DNA of 41,169 nucleotides from Actinomycetota bacterium. GTDB lineage: Bacteria > Actinomycetota > CADDZG01 > WHSQ01. A program made the position numbers and the translations under genes. The DNA is taken from the NCBI GenBank assembly GCA_013694625.1, contig JACDCD010000187.1:1-41169 (forward strand). Reading direction: 5' to 3'. The notes under the pieces are model-generated. The model saw only the letters and a program-made list of their open reading frames with translations, was not told where the DNA came from and ran no database searches. This document shows, piece after piece, positions 26,499 through 34,613 of the stretch; the first letter of the stretch is position 1, and every line of letters begins with the position of its first letter.

Positions 26499-27424
26499 TT
26501 TCGTTCGTATCGGTTTCTAAGGAAAATTGCGATCGCATTCGCGGTCAAGATCACGGCAAGAAGGACAATGATTGCCGCCTGCGTGAGCGCCCGGAAGTCA
26601 GCGTCCGGCTCACTCGCCCAGGCGAAGATGGTAGTGGGCAGAGTCGCAAACGGACCTCTGAGCTGCTCACCGAGTGATGCGTCACCGGTGGCGACAAATC
26701 CGGTGACCGCACCAACTAACAATAACGGTGCGGTCTCGCCCAGCGCTCGCGAAATCGCCAGCACTGTGCCGGTAAGAATGGCCGGGGCTGCAACAGGCAG
26801 GACGTGACTGCGCACGACCTCCCAACGCGTCGCCCCCACACCGAAACCCGCCTCCCGGATGCTATCCGGCACCGCCCGCAACGCCTCGGCAGAAGTGATG
26901 ATGATGATCGGCAACACCAGGATTGCAAGCGTTAGCCCTCCGGCGATGTAGCTCGCTCCCCCCGTCAGGGGGGCGAGCACAATCACGAAGATTGCGACAC
27001 CCAGCAATCCGTACACGATTGAAGGCACGCCGGCCAAATTGCGGATGTTCACGTCGATGAAGCGATTAAACCTGGTGTCTCTTGCATACTCTTCGAGGTA
27101 GATCGCAGCACCGACTCCTATGGGGAATGCCAGGAGCACAACGAATATGAGCATCACGAGCGAACCGAAAATACCCTGCGCTACGCCTGCGCGCTCGGCA
27201 AAGGAGGAAAGGCCTGAGCTCATGAAGCTGCCGCCGCGATCCAACAGCACGCTGATGCCCTTTGCCACAACGTCCACCAGCAGGATGATCAAGAAAAGGA
27301 GGGAGATGAAAAGCGAGAAGAGCAGCGCGCCCTCGAAGAGCACGCTCTTGACATCTCCCTTCCTGCCCCGCAAACCCTGCGCGACGATGTCTCCGGTTGT
27401 CACGGGCTTCCTTGCGGTCGTCAT
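26492..27424 (-). CDS. pstA: Phosphate ABC transporter permease PstA
   Basis: A 310-residue inner-membrane permease with six predicted helices. It has the binding-protein-dependent transport signature around [24 protein letters not shown], where the cytoplasmic coupling helix meets PstB, and ends with [15 protein letters not shown]. The ATG overlaps the pstC stop (TGATG), and its stop overlaps pstB, so the three are translationally coupled. Confidence 0.95.
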   Translation of the reverse strand: MTTARKPVTTGDIVAQGLRGRKGDVKSVLFEGALLFSLFISLLFLIILLVDVVAKGISVLLDRGGSFMSSGLSSFAERAGVAQGIFGSLVMLIFVVLLAFPIGVGAAIYLEEYARDTRFNRFIDVNIRNLAGVPSIVYGLLGVAIFVIVLAPLTGGASYIAGGLTLAILVLPIIIITSAEALRAVPDSIREAGFGVGATRWEVVRSHVLPVAAPAILTGTVLAISRALGETAPLLLVGAVTGFVATGDASLGEQLRGPFATLPTTIFAWASEPDADFRALTQAAIIVLLAVILTANAIAIFLRNRYERKW

Positions 27425-28377
27425 CAGTACTTCTGCCTAACCCGCCGCACGTAACGTTCGCTGACGACGTTCAGAGTCAGTGTGATCAAGAACAACAACA
27501 GACCGACGAAGAAAAGGCTGGGGAATGCCTGATCGGCGCCCCTGACCTGGTCGCTGCCCCGGGCAAGGGCCGCCATCGCGCCGGTCATCGTTTGCCCCGC
27601 ATTGAATGGATTGAGGCTGAACTCGGCGCCACCCGTACCGCCGGCGACGATCAACACGACCATGGTCTCCCCGATTGCGCGCGAAACACCCAGGATGATC
27701 GAGGCGACGACACCGGAGACCGCAGCGGGGAAGACGACCTTCATGGTTGTGGACCGCTTCTTGGCCCCAAGTCCGTAAGACGCTTCGCGTAGAGACATCG
27801 GAACGGCTCTAAAGGCATCCTCCGCCACAGATGCGACAAGCGGCGTGACCAACACGCCGACTCCGATGCCCGCGGCCGCCATGTTGAACAGTCCGGCGTC
27901 CCCGCTCAAACGCCCGATGATCTGAGGGCTTATCCAGCTGAGCGCAAAAACCCCCACCACGACGCTCGGAATGCCGGCCAAGATCTCGAGTACGGGCTTG
28001 ATCACCTTTCGCATTCGCGGGCGAGCGTACTCGGCCAGATAAATAGCCGCCCCCAGCCCCAGCGGGGCCGCCACGATCATTGCGATTCCGGCAACGAGCA
28101 CGCTCCCAACGACGATCGTGGGGAGGCCGAACATCGATCGCCGGGGAAACCACCCTCCCGCTCCGAGATCGGCGGGATTTATCCCAGTTGCGAACGAAAC
28201 CGCGCGCCCCATGAGACTGGCGACAATGAGCGCGCTGATGACGACCGATACGACCGCCGCAGCCTGAAAGGTACGCATAATCAGGTTTTCCCGTCGTTGA
28301 CGGCGGGCGCTCATCCGAAGGTCGGAGAGCTGGAGCTCCCCGCCTTTTCCCAACCGTGGAGATGCTGCTTGCGCCAT
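27424..28377 (-). CDS. pstC: Phosphate ABC transporter permease PstC
   Basis: A 317-residue permease partner of PstA. It has six hydrophobic helices, the coupling-helix motif AFRAVPMSLREASYGLGA and SRAIGETMVVLIVAG. ATG 28377 has GAAAGGA five bases upstream, so it is preferred to the frame's earlier start at 28392. It follows pstS after about 90 nt that contain a stable stem-loop. Confidence 0.95.
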   Translation of the reverse strand: MAQAASPRLGKGGELQLSDLRMSARRQRRENLIMRTFQAAAVVSVVISALIVASLMGRAVSFATGINPADLGAGGWFPRRSMFGLPTIVVGSVLVAGIAMIVAAPLGLGAAIYLAEYARPRMRKVIKPVLEILAGIPSVVVGVFALSWISPQIIGRLSGDAGLFNMAAAGIGVGVLVTPLVASVAEDAFRAVPMSLREASYGLGAKKRSTTMKVVFPAAVSGVVASIILGVSRAIGETMVVLIVAGGTGGAEFSLNPFNAGQTMTGAMAALARGSDQVRGADQAFPSLFFVGLLLFLITLTLNVVSERYVRRVRQKY

Positions 28378-28415
28378 CGGGTCCTTTCGCAACGCTTGCC
28401 ATGCACCACGGTGAG

Positions 28416-28446
28416 GGGCGGGCCGGTAAAAACCTCCGGCCCGCCC
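28416..28446 (-). promoter_or_regulatory. Stem-loop between pstS and pstC
   Basis: The transcript would form an eleven-base all-GC stem (GGGCGGGCCGG / CCGGCCCGCCC) around a nine-base loop containing a U-run. No T-tract follows. Such a hairpin in this place could stabilise the pstS mRNA or reduce read-through so that the binding protein is made in excess over the permeases. Confidence 0.75.
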
Positions 28447-28467
28447 TCCATAGCTTACTCGGTCTAC

Positions 28468-29529
28468 TTAAGTTTCCTCGCGGGAACCTGTCTGCTGGCT
28501 CTCCCATGCGTCGATGCTCTCCTGGAGCTGATCATCGGGTAACGAAACGTAGCCGGTGTCAACCACAGACTTCAGGCCTTCGTCCGAGAGGTAGAAGTCC
28601 ACGAACGCCTTCACGGATTCGTTGTTCTTGGCGTCGTCCGCATTGACGTAGAAGAACAGGTCGCGAGACATCGGATATTCCTTGGTTTCGATGGTCTCCA
28701 CGGTCGGAGCGACGCATCCGTCCCCCCCATCCACCTCGAACGCCTTGACCGTGTCCTGGTTCTCCTCGTAGAAGGCGAAGCCGACCCAGCCGAAAGACGA
28801 GTCGCTTCCCTGCAATCCCTGGATGATGACATTGTCGTTCCCAGACGATTGGTAGTCGGGGCGCGTGACCCACTCCTCCTCGGGCAGACCCTGGGCCTCG
28901 GCGGTCTCCTCGATGACGAACTCGACGAAGGTGTCGTAGGTACCCGACTCTTCACCCGGAGCGGTTATGTCCAGCGGCACGTCCGGGTAAGGGGCGTTCC
29001 CGGCGCCGATCTCCTGCGCGAGCTCATTGGCATCCGACCAGTTGGCGAAGCCCTCGGACTCAGGTCCGACGAGCGCGTACATGTCCTTGAAATCGAGGCA
29101 GGTAAGTTCCTCGATGTTGGGGGAGGTGAGTACCGAAATCCCGTCGATGCCGACTTTGACTTCGATGAACTCGACACCTTCCTTCTTGCAGGCCTTTACC
29201 TCTTCCGCCTCAATCGGACGGGAGGCATCGGAGATCTCGAGCTTCCCCTGACAGAAAAGCTCGAAGCCGTCGCTCGTGCCCGGACCGTCGACGGATACCT
29301 GGAGATCCGGGTTCTGCTCGCTGAAGATCTCGGCGTTGAGCGCGCTGATGGGCTCGACGGTCGAGGAGCCCGAGATCGTAATCTCGCCGGAAAGGGTCTC
29401 GCTGCTGCCCCCGCCACTCTCGCCGGCACTGGCGCCACCACCGTCATCGCCTCCGCATGCGGCCGCGAGCAGGCAGAAGGCCAGGGCCGCCACCAGCAAT
29501 CTAGTGTGCCTCCGGTAAACATGCGTCAT
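28468..29529 (-). CDS. pstS: Phosphate-binding lipoprotein PstS
   Basis: A 353-residue extracytoplasmic solute-binding protein. It has a lipoprotein signal with lipobox LAAAC (Cys25), a Gly/Ser-rich linker, and then ITISGSSTVEPI, the phosphate-binding loop of PstS, with further ligand residues around GTSDGF and EESGT. It captures phosphate and hands it to PstC-PstA. It heads the pst operon; a candidate PHO box lies about 125 nt upstream. Confidence 0.96.
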   Translation of the reverse strand: MTHVYRRHTRLLVAALAFCLLAAACGGDDGGGASAGESGGGSSETLSGEITISGSSTVEPISALNAEIFSEQNPDLQVSVDGPGTSDGFELFCQGKLEISDASRPIEAEEVKACKKEGVEFIEVKVGIDGISVLTSPNIEELTCLDFKDMYALVGPESEGFANWSDANELAQEIGAGNAPYPDVPLDITAPGEESGTYDTFVEFVIEETAEAQGLPEEEWVTRPDYQSSGNDNVIIQGLQGSDSSFGWVGFAFYEENQDTVKAFEVDGGDGCVAPTVETIETKEYPMSRDLFFYVNADDAKNNESVKAFVDFYLSDEGLKSVVDTGYVSLPDDQLQESIDAWESQQTGSREET

Positions 29530-29653
29530 TCAGACGTCCTCCTCCTGGATTTGCCGGACCACACCCTGCGGCCCCCCGGCAGTCCGCCCCGTGCCCAAGC
29601 AGGTGACTCACCACAACCCGAAGCTAGCAATCCCATGTGGCAGACCGGCAACC

Positions 29654-29675
29654 TGTTCATGAACTCAATGTGAAA
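29654..29675 (-). promoter_or_regulatory. Candidate PHO box in the pstS / glycosyltransferase divergent region
   Basis: On the minus strand two adjacent 11-base units, TTTCACATTGA and GTTCATGAACA, share the TTCA core at 11-base spacing and read towards pstS. The site lies 117-138 nt before the divergent DUF2304-glycosyltransferase start, so it could serve both sides. Binding is inferred. Confidence 0.55.
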
Positions 29676-29687
29676 TGCCCCGGCGGG

Positions 29688-29710
29688 CCCGGCCCGCGTT
29701 CCGGGCCGGG
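29688..29710. other. GC-rich stem-loop in the divergent region
   Basis: CCCGGCCCG and CGGGCCGGG form a nine-base perfect stem with a five-base loop, next to the candidate PHO box. It may insulate the two divergent units or sit in a 5' UTR. There is no T-run. Confidence 0.5.
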
Positions 29711-29791
29711 AGCAGACCTGGGTGCTAGGTTTTCCGGGCTTGAACCCCTTACCATTGAGGCTCCCTACCCATCACCAGAAAGGTTGCGGAC

Positions 29792-30832
29792 ATGGATGAG
29801 CTGAGGATCTTCGGGGGCGTTGTCGCCCTGGGCCTCGCCGCCTTTGCCATCCGTCGCTCCCAGAAGAGAGAGCTACGTCGAGGCGAGCTGCTCGCCATAT
29901 CCGTATTCGTGGTCGCGTTGGCCCTCGCCGCTGTTGTGCCCGTGGTCTATGCGCCGGTTCTGTCCGGTTTGGGGTTCGAACGGGGCGATGACCGCCAGAT
30001 CATCGGGTTGCTGGTGATCTCGAACCTCCTCCTGTTCATGTTCGCGTTCAGGGGTTTCATTCGTGACGACAGGCTGTCCGACGAGGTGGGAAACCTGGTC
30101 GACTACATGGCTCTGCGACGTCTCGAAGACAGCGGCTGGCCGACGGTACGAGGGTCGTGTGCCGTCGTCATAGCCGCTTACAACGAGGCCGACAACCTTC
30201 CCTCAGTGCTCGGTCAGATGCCCGAAGAGATCGAGGGATTAACGGTCCTTCCCATCGTGATCAGCGATGGGTCGACAGACGCGACCGAGAGCACGGCGCG
30301 AAACCTTGGAGCCACCGTCATGCGGCGCAATCTCAGGCGGGGGCAGGGCGCAGCCGTTCGGTTGGGCTGCCAGGTCGCCCTCCGCACCGGCGCACAGGTC
30401 ATCGTAACCATGGACGCCGATGGGCAACATGACCCCAAAGAGATGGACCGGCTAGTCCGTCCGCTGCTGGCCGGTGAAGCCGATATCGTGCAAGGTTCGC
30501 GGGTCCTGGGATCCTTCGAGGTCGAATCGAACGTGCGCTCCCACGGCGTCAGGCTCTTCGCTCGTCTCCTGAGCCTTCTCGGACGAACCAAGGTCACCGA
30601 TCCTTCGAACGGCTACCGGGCCCTGACACCGGCGACGTTTCAGCGGCTGGATCTGAAGCAGGATCAGTATTACGTGTCCGAGTTGTTCCTGGATGCCACG
30701 CGCAAAGGGTATCGAGCCATCGAAGTTCCAATCACCGTTCGCAAAAGAGCGTCCGGGGTCACGAAGAAAGGCAAGACCGTGCGCTACGCATGGGGCTTCA
30801 GCAAGGCGATAATCAGAACTTGGTTGCGCTAG
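29792..30832 (+). CDS. DUF2304-glycosyltransferase family 2 fusion protein
   Basis: A 346-residue protein. Residues 1-112 carry three hydrophobic helices and a short amphipathic end, typical of DUF2304 proteins, which are normally separate small membrane partners of a GT2 enzyme. Residues 120-346 form a GT-A transferase of the polyprenyl-phosphate mannose/glucose synthase type, with AAYNE (128-132), SDG (158-160) and the metal-binding DAD (208-210) then GQHD. It probably moves a sugar from a nucleotide donor to a polyprenyl phosphate or glycan at the membrane. AAAGG precedes ATG 29792. sqdB follows 58 nt later, so UDP-sulfoquinovose is a possible donor, though GT2 is not the classic SqdX/SQD2 family. 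Confidence 0.82.
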   Translation: MDELRIFGGVVALGLAAFAIRRSQKRELRRGELLAISVFVVALALAAVVPVVYAPVLSGLGFERGDDRQIIGLLVISNLLLFMFAFRGFIRDDRLSDEVGNLVDYMALRRLEDSGWPTVRGSCAVVIAAYNEADNLPSVLGQMPEEIEGLTVLPIVISDGSTDATESTARNLGATVMRRNLRRGQGAAVRLGCQVALRTGAQVIVTMDADGQHDPKEMDRLVRPLLAGEADIVQGSRVLGSFEVESNVRSHGVRLFARLLSLLGRTKVTDPSNGYRALTPATFQRLDLKQDQYYVSELFLDATRKGYRAIEVPITVRKRASGVTKKGKTVRYAWGFSKAIIRTWLR

Positions 30833-30890
30833 GCGCGCGTAACGGCGAAGGGGCAAACGCACCAGCGACATTCGTGAGAGGAGGGGAACG

Positions 30891-32093
30891 ATGCGCGTTT
30901 TCATACCTGGGGTTGACGGTTACCTGGGTTGGTCTCTGGCTCAGCACCTCGCGGCGCGGGGTCACGAGATTGCCGGGGCGGACTCTTTCTTTCGCCGCAA
31001 GTGGGTCGGCGAGATGGAGTCCTGGAGCGCGACTCCTATCGTATCCATGGATGAACGGCTGAAGGCATTCAAAGAGCATTACGGCAGGGAACTGGTGTTT
31101 TGGGAAGGCGACCTGACCGAGTGGGATTTCGTCGAGTCCGTCTTCAAGGAGTTTCGCCCCGAAACCGTTGTCCATCTCGGCGAGTGCCCTTCGGCCCCCT
31201 TCTCGATGGTCGATGTCCATCATGCAGTCATGGTGCAAACGAACAATATTGTTTCCACTTTCCATCTGATGTTTGCGATGAAGGACATCACTCCAGATGC
31301 CCACCTGATAAAACTCGGCACGATGGGCGAGTACGGGACGCCGGACATGGACATCCCGGAGGGCTTCTTCGATGTCGAATTCCGCGGCCGCAAGGGGCAC
31401 ATGCCCTTCCCGCGCGGCGCAGGATCCTGGTATCACTGGAGCAAGGTGCACGGCTCCAACAACATCATGTTCGCCTGCAAGTTGTGGGGCCTGCGCGCTA
31501 CCGATGTCATGCAGGGGGTGGTCTTCGGAACCCGCATCGATGAGATGGCCGGCGACGAGCGTTTGCTCACGAGGTTGGACTTCGACGGCTCGTTCGGCAC
31601 TGCGATAAATCGGTTCTGCTGCCAGGCGGTAATCGGGCATCCCCTGACACCCTTCGGCAAGGGTTTGCAGAAGCGCGGTTTCCTGCCGCTGCGGGATTCC
31701 ATGCAGTGCTTGACGCTTGCACTGGACCACCCGGCCGAAGCCGGTGAGTACCGGGTGTTCAATCAGTTCGAAGAGGTCTACGGCGTGACCGATCTGGCGC
31801 ACAAGGTCCAGGCGGCGGCGGAGAAACTCGGTATCGAGTCAGAGATCCGAGCGCTTGTGAACCCCCGCGTGGAGCTCGAGGACCACTACTACAACCCCGA
31901 CCATCAGCACCTTCTCGATCTTGGGTACAGACCCTCTCACGATGTGGACGCGGAGTTGCGGATCATGCTCGAGGATCTGACGAAATACTGCGACCGAATC
32001 GACGCCAAACGCGACGTTCTAATACCCGACGTCAAGTGGAAAGGCGATCGCGAAAGGGTCGCATACCTCCACGATCCCGTGGCTTCAGCTTAG
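30891..32093 (+). CDS. sqdB: UDP-sulfoquinovose synthase
   Basis: A 400-residue extended short-chain dehydrogenase very similar in pattern to plant SQD1. It has the nucleotide fold GVDGYLG (7-13) and the active-site triad T144 in GTMGEYGT, Y181 and K185 in YHWSK, one residue off the numbering of the Arabidopsis enzyme. Further matches are the conserved QGVVFG, NRFC, FGKGLQKRGFLPLRD, FNQF and PRVE-x-DHYYNP blocks. It converts UDP-glucose and sulfite to UDP-sulfoquinovose, the sugar donor of sulfolipid and of some glycans. GAGGAGG precedes ATG 30891. No SqdX/SQD2-type transferase is in the window. Confidence 0.93.
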   Translation: MRVFIPGVDGYLGWSLAQHLAARGHEIAGADSFFRRKWVGEMESWSATPIVSMDERLKAFKEHYGRELVFWEGDLTEWDFVESVFKEFRPETVVHLGECPSAPFSMVDVHHAVMVQTNNIVSTFHLMFAMKDITPDAHLIKLGTMGEYGTPDMDIPEGFFDVEFRGRKGHMPFPRGAGSWYHWSKVHGSNNIMFACKLWGLRATDVMQGVVFGTRIDEMAGDERLLTRLDFDGSFGTAINRFCCQAVIGHPLTPFGKGLQKRGFLPLRDSMQCLTLALDHPAEAGEYRVFNQFEEVYGVTDLAHKVQAAAEKLGIESEIRALVNPRVELEDHYYNPDHQHLLDLGYRPSHDVDAELRIMLEDLTKYCDRIDAKRDVLIPDVKWKGDRERVAYLHDPVASA

Positions 32094-32121
32094 ATCCACG
32101 CGCTGGTTCGCTCAGGGGACG

Positions 32122-32156
32122 GGTGGGAGCATCACCGTGATCCTGCCCTGCCCACC
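32122..32156 (+). terminator. Possible stem-loop after sqdB
   Basis: GGTGGG and CCCACC could pair around an inner ATCA/TGAT hairpin about 30 nt after the sqdB stop. There is no T-run and the pairing is interrupted, so this is a weak candidate. Confidence 0.3.
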
Positions 32157-32216
32157 GGCTTCGATTGAGTCCCCATCCCTTCCTTTGAGTGGTGGACGTC
32201 CACATAGGGTGCCCGG

Positions 32217-33077
32217 ATGGGGATCGTTCTGGGTCTTGCGGCCGCCATGATCTATGGAGCGGCCGACTTCGTAGGGGGCTTAGTCTCCCGGCGCACCAAC
32301 GTGCTTGCGGTCGTGCTGTTGTCGCAACTCTGGGGCACCGCTCCCCTGCTGCTGGCGGTTCCGTTCTTCGGTACCGCGCTCGCCGGCGAAGACCTGGCCT
32401 GGGGCTCTGCTGCAGGGCTTGCCGGCGCAGCGGGAATCGTGTTTCTGTACCGAGGCCTCTCGATCGGCCGCATGACCGTGGTCGCGCCCACCACCGCGGT
32501 CGAGGCGGCAACCTTCCCGGTGATCTTCGGGCTGGCCGGAGGCGAACGACCGAGCGCGGTGGCCCTGACCGGTGTCGCCCTGGCCCTTGCGGCGGTCGCC
32601 CTGGTGAGCTCATCGCCGAGGGGAGCTCCGGGCGGTATCGCCGGGCAGGCCGGGCCCGGGGGGCGCCTGCCACCCGGGCTTCTCGAGGCGTTGGCGGCGG
32701 GCCTGGCTTTTGGCTTCTTCTTCATAAGCCTCGAGCGGACCAGCCCGGAGTCCGGGCTCTTGCCCCTCGTTGTGGCCCGTGCGACGGCCATGGTCTCTGT
32801 GGGTTTGGCCGCCCTCCTGACCCGGCGCTCTCTGCGCCCTTCTCCCGGAACCTCCTCGAGCATCGCCACGGCGGGAGGCCTCGATGTCCTCGCCAACATC
32901 CTCTATCTGCTCGCCAGCCGCCAGGGTCTTCTATCGCTCGTGGCGGTCCTGACGTCGTTGTATCCGGCAAGCACCGTCCTGCTGGCCCGGGTGGTGCTGC
33001 GCGAGCGGCTGTGGCGGGTACAGGCCGCAGGGCTGATCCTGGCGGCCGTTGGAGTGGCGCTCATTGCACTGGGCTAG
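32217..33077 (+). CDS. EamA/DMT-family membrane transporter
   Basis: A 286-residue protein with about ten hydrophobic helices in two EamA repeats (residues 1-128 and 150-286), the second ending VLLARVVLRERLWRVQAAGLILAAVGVALI. Family members export metabolites or nucleotide-linked sugars; the substrate is not predictable. ATG 32217 gives the typical short N-terminus before helix 1. Its position after sqdB is suggestive, but the 124-nt gap and possible hairpin make co-transcription uncertain. Confidence 0.85.
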   Translation: MGIVLGLAAAMIYGAADFVGGLVSRRTNVLAVVLLSQLWGTAPLLLAVPFFGTALAGEDLAWGSAAGLAGAAGIVFLYRGLSIGRMTVVAPTTAVEAATFPVIFGLAGGERPSAVALTGVALALAAVALVSSSPRGAPGGIAGQAGPGGRLPPGLLEALAAGLAFGFFFISLERTSPESGLLPLVVARATAMVSVGLAALLTRRSLRPSPGTSSSIATAGGLDVLANILYLLASRQGLLSLVAVLTSLYPASTVLLARVVLRERLWRVQAAGLILAAVGVALIALG

Positions 33078-33113
33078 GCCGACGGGTGGCTAGGCTGCCT
33101 GACAGGACAAAAT

Positions 33114-33143
33114 TTGACATAAACTGCGTGTAAATAGTATCAA
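33114..33143 (+). promoter_or_regulatory. Promoter of the carbonic anhydrase gene
   Basis: TTGACA (33114-33119) and TATCAA (33138-33143) are 18 bases apart in a strikingly AT-rich patch. An inverted repeat ATTTGA / TCAAAT (33112-33117 and 33140-33145) overlays both elements and could be an operator. Confidence 0.6.
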
Positions 33144-33195
33144 ATACCTCAGATTGAACCGGACTGGGCACACACACACTGGGAGGACAGAGCGC

Positions 33196-33696
33196 ATGGC
33201 TACCTTCGACGAGTTGAGGGCGTCCAACCGCGCCCATGCTGAGGACTTCGGGCACGGGCACCTGCCGATGCCCCCCGCACGACAGGTTGCGGTGATCACC
33301 TGCATGGACGCACGCCTCCACCCGGAGACGTTCCTGGGGTTGGATGTGGGTGACGCGCACGTCATCCGAAATGCCGGCGGGAGAGTATCGGGCGACGCGA
33401 TTCGCTCATTGGTCATCTCACAGCGATTCCTGGGGACCAAAGAGGTTGTGGTAATTCACCACACCGATTGCGGGATGCTCACCTTCTCGAACGATGATCT
33501 GGTGGCCAAGATCCGTGACGACCTCGGAGCCGACGCATCGGGTCGTGACTTCCTGCCGTTTGGGGATCTGAAGCAGAGCGTGGTCGACGACGTCGAAGCC
33601 GTACGGTCGTCAGAGCTCATCCCGGACGACATACCCGTGACCGGCGCGATCTACGAGGTCGAGACCGGCCGCCTCCAAGAGGTGGTCCGGACATAG
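33196..33696 (+). CDS. Beta-carbonic anhydrase (Rv1284-like)
   Basis: A 166-residue zinc enzyme that interconverts CO2 and bicarbonate. Zinc ligands and the Asp-Arg pair are present in CMDAR and HHTDCGM. The sequence follows Mycobacterium tuberculosis Rv1284 closely in length and in blocks such as LPMPP, HVIRNAGG, IRSLVISQRFLGT and GMLTFSNDDL. ATG 33196 with GGGAGGA upstream gives this N-terminus; the frame opens earlier at 33154 without support. It is a single gene with its own promoter. Confidence 0.93.
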   Translation: MATFDELRASNRAHAEDFGHGHLPMPPARQVAVITCMDARLHPETFLGLDVGDAHVIRNAGGRVSGDAIRSLVISQRFLGTKEVVVIHHTDCGMLTFSNDDLVAKIRDDLGADASGRDFLPFGDLKQSVVDDVEAVRSSELIPDDIPVTGAIYEVETGRLQEVVRT

Positions 33697-33733
33697 CAGG
33701 CCGGCGCCCTTCCGGGGAAGGTCTCCAGAGGAA

Positions 33734-34108
33734 TCAGGGCTCCAGGCCCTCTCGATCACCCCCCAGCCTCAGGCCTCGGTGTTGACCACGCCGGCCCCTG
33801 GGCGGCGCCGGGTCGGGGGGCTCCCTCTCGCCCGCGCCCTTGATCAGCCTGAAGAGGATGGCGAGAAGAGTCAAAGAAACGGCTGCCTGCCTCAAGAGCT
33901 TGCCGAGAGCGAGCTCGTCTTCGCCCACAGGCGGATCGGCAATCTCTGCGAGGGCCACTCCGGGATAGAGCTCGGCGGCGGCCCGGCGCGCCTCCGAGCC
34001 AGTCGGATACGTCTTGCTGCTTCTCAGCTCGACCTCGGCCTCAGGATTGTTGTAGAGCCAGCGCCAGCGGCCATCGTCCTCGCGGCGATAAGTGATGTGT
34101 TCGGCCAT
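33734..34108 (-). CDS. Small membrane-anchored protein, unknown function
   Basis: A 124-residue protein. Residues 1-50 (ITYRREDDGRWRWLYNNPEAEV..SSKTYPTGSEARRAA) resemble the short beta-rich YegP/DUF1508-type module, which may bind ligands or act as a small fold. A single hydrophobic helix follows (about 74-90), then a Pro/Arg/Gly-rich tail. No Shine-Dalgarno is seen before ATG 34108. It may form a unit with the next upstream small gene. The resemblance is weak and the function unknown. Confidence 0.5.
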   Translation of the reverse strand: MAEHITYRREDDGRWRWLYNNPEAEVELRSSKTYPTGSEARRAAAELYPGVALAEIADPPVGEDELALGKLLRQAAVSLTLLAILFRLIKGAGEREPPDPAPPRGRRGQHRGLRLGGDREGLEP

Positions 34109-34175
34109 AGGGTCACAGATGCTAACCCTTCAGACCGCCCAACGGGCCCGTCCGGAATTCGGCCTAGCGCTCCCG

Positions 34176-34454
34176 CTAGTGAAGTGCCGCAATCGCCCAG
34201 GCGAGAAGGGAGGCGGCGGCTAAGGCGGCTACGGACGTCGCGACCGCAATGCCAAAGGCGAGGGTCGCGCGGCGCACCCACAGCTCGGTCCAATCGAGAA
34301 CCGAGTCGAAGGCGAGCAGGAATGAGGCCACCGCGGCGCGCCCGTGTGCCCGGTCGGCGTAGAGAAAGGCCCGGGAAAAGCTCAGCGGCACGAGGGCCGC
34401 GGCGGCTGCGAGCGAGGCTACCGGAGCGCGGGTGACGATTGATCTGCGAGACAT
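34176..34454 (-). CDS. Small two-helix membrane protein, unknown function
   Basis: A 92-residue protein with two hydrophobic stretches (about residues 10-28 and 65-90). ATG 34454 has GAGGG three bases before it; the frame opens at 34502 with a charged extension that seems unlikely. Not recognised. Coding potential rests on the membrane-helix pattern and the absence of a better frame. Confidence 0.4.
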   Translation of the reverse strand: MSRRSIVTRAPVASLAAAAALVPLSFSRAFLYADRAHGRAAVASFLLAFDSVLDWTELWVRRATLAFGIAVATSVAALAAASLLAWAIAALH

Positions 34455-34613
34455 GGGCCCTCGAATCGGTTTGCGGAGATGCTCCTTATCTCGACTGCGC
34501 ACCTAACAACTTGAGCGCCGACCGAGTGGTTTAACCGCAAAGTTTCCGCGATCGAGCCCGGGCGCAGGAAGTGCAGATCTGGCGCCGGCCGTTCTACCTT
34601 GTGGCTGTTGCTC

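Noticed and set aside
32189-33133. A 314-codon frame overlapping the EamA transporter
   Set aside because: The other plus-strand frame gives a clean ten-helix transporter. This one is Arg/Gly/Pro-rich and patternless.
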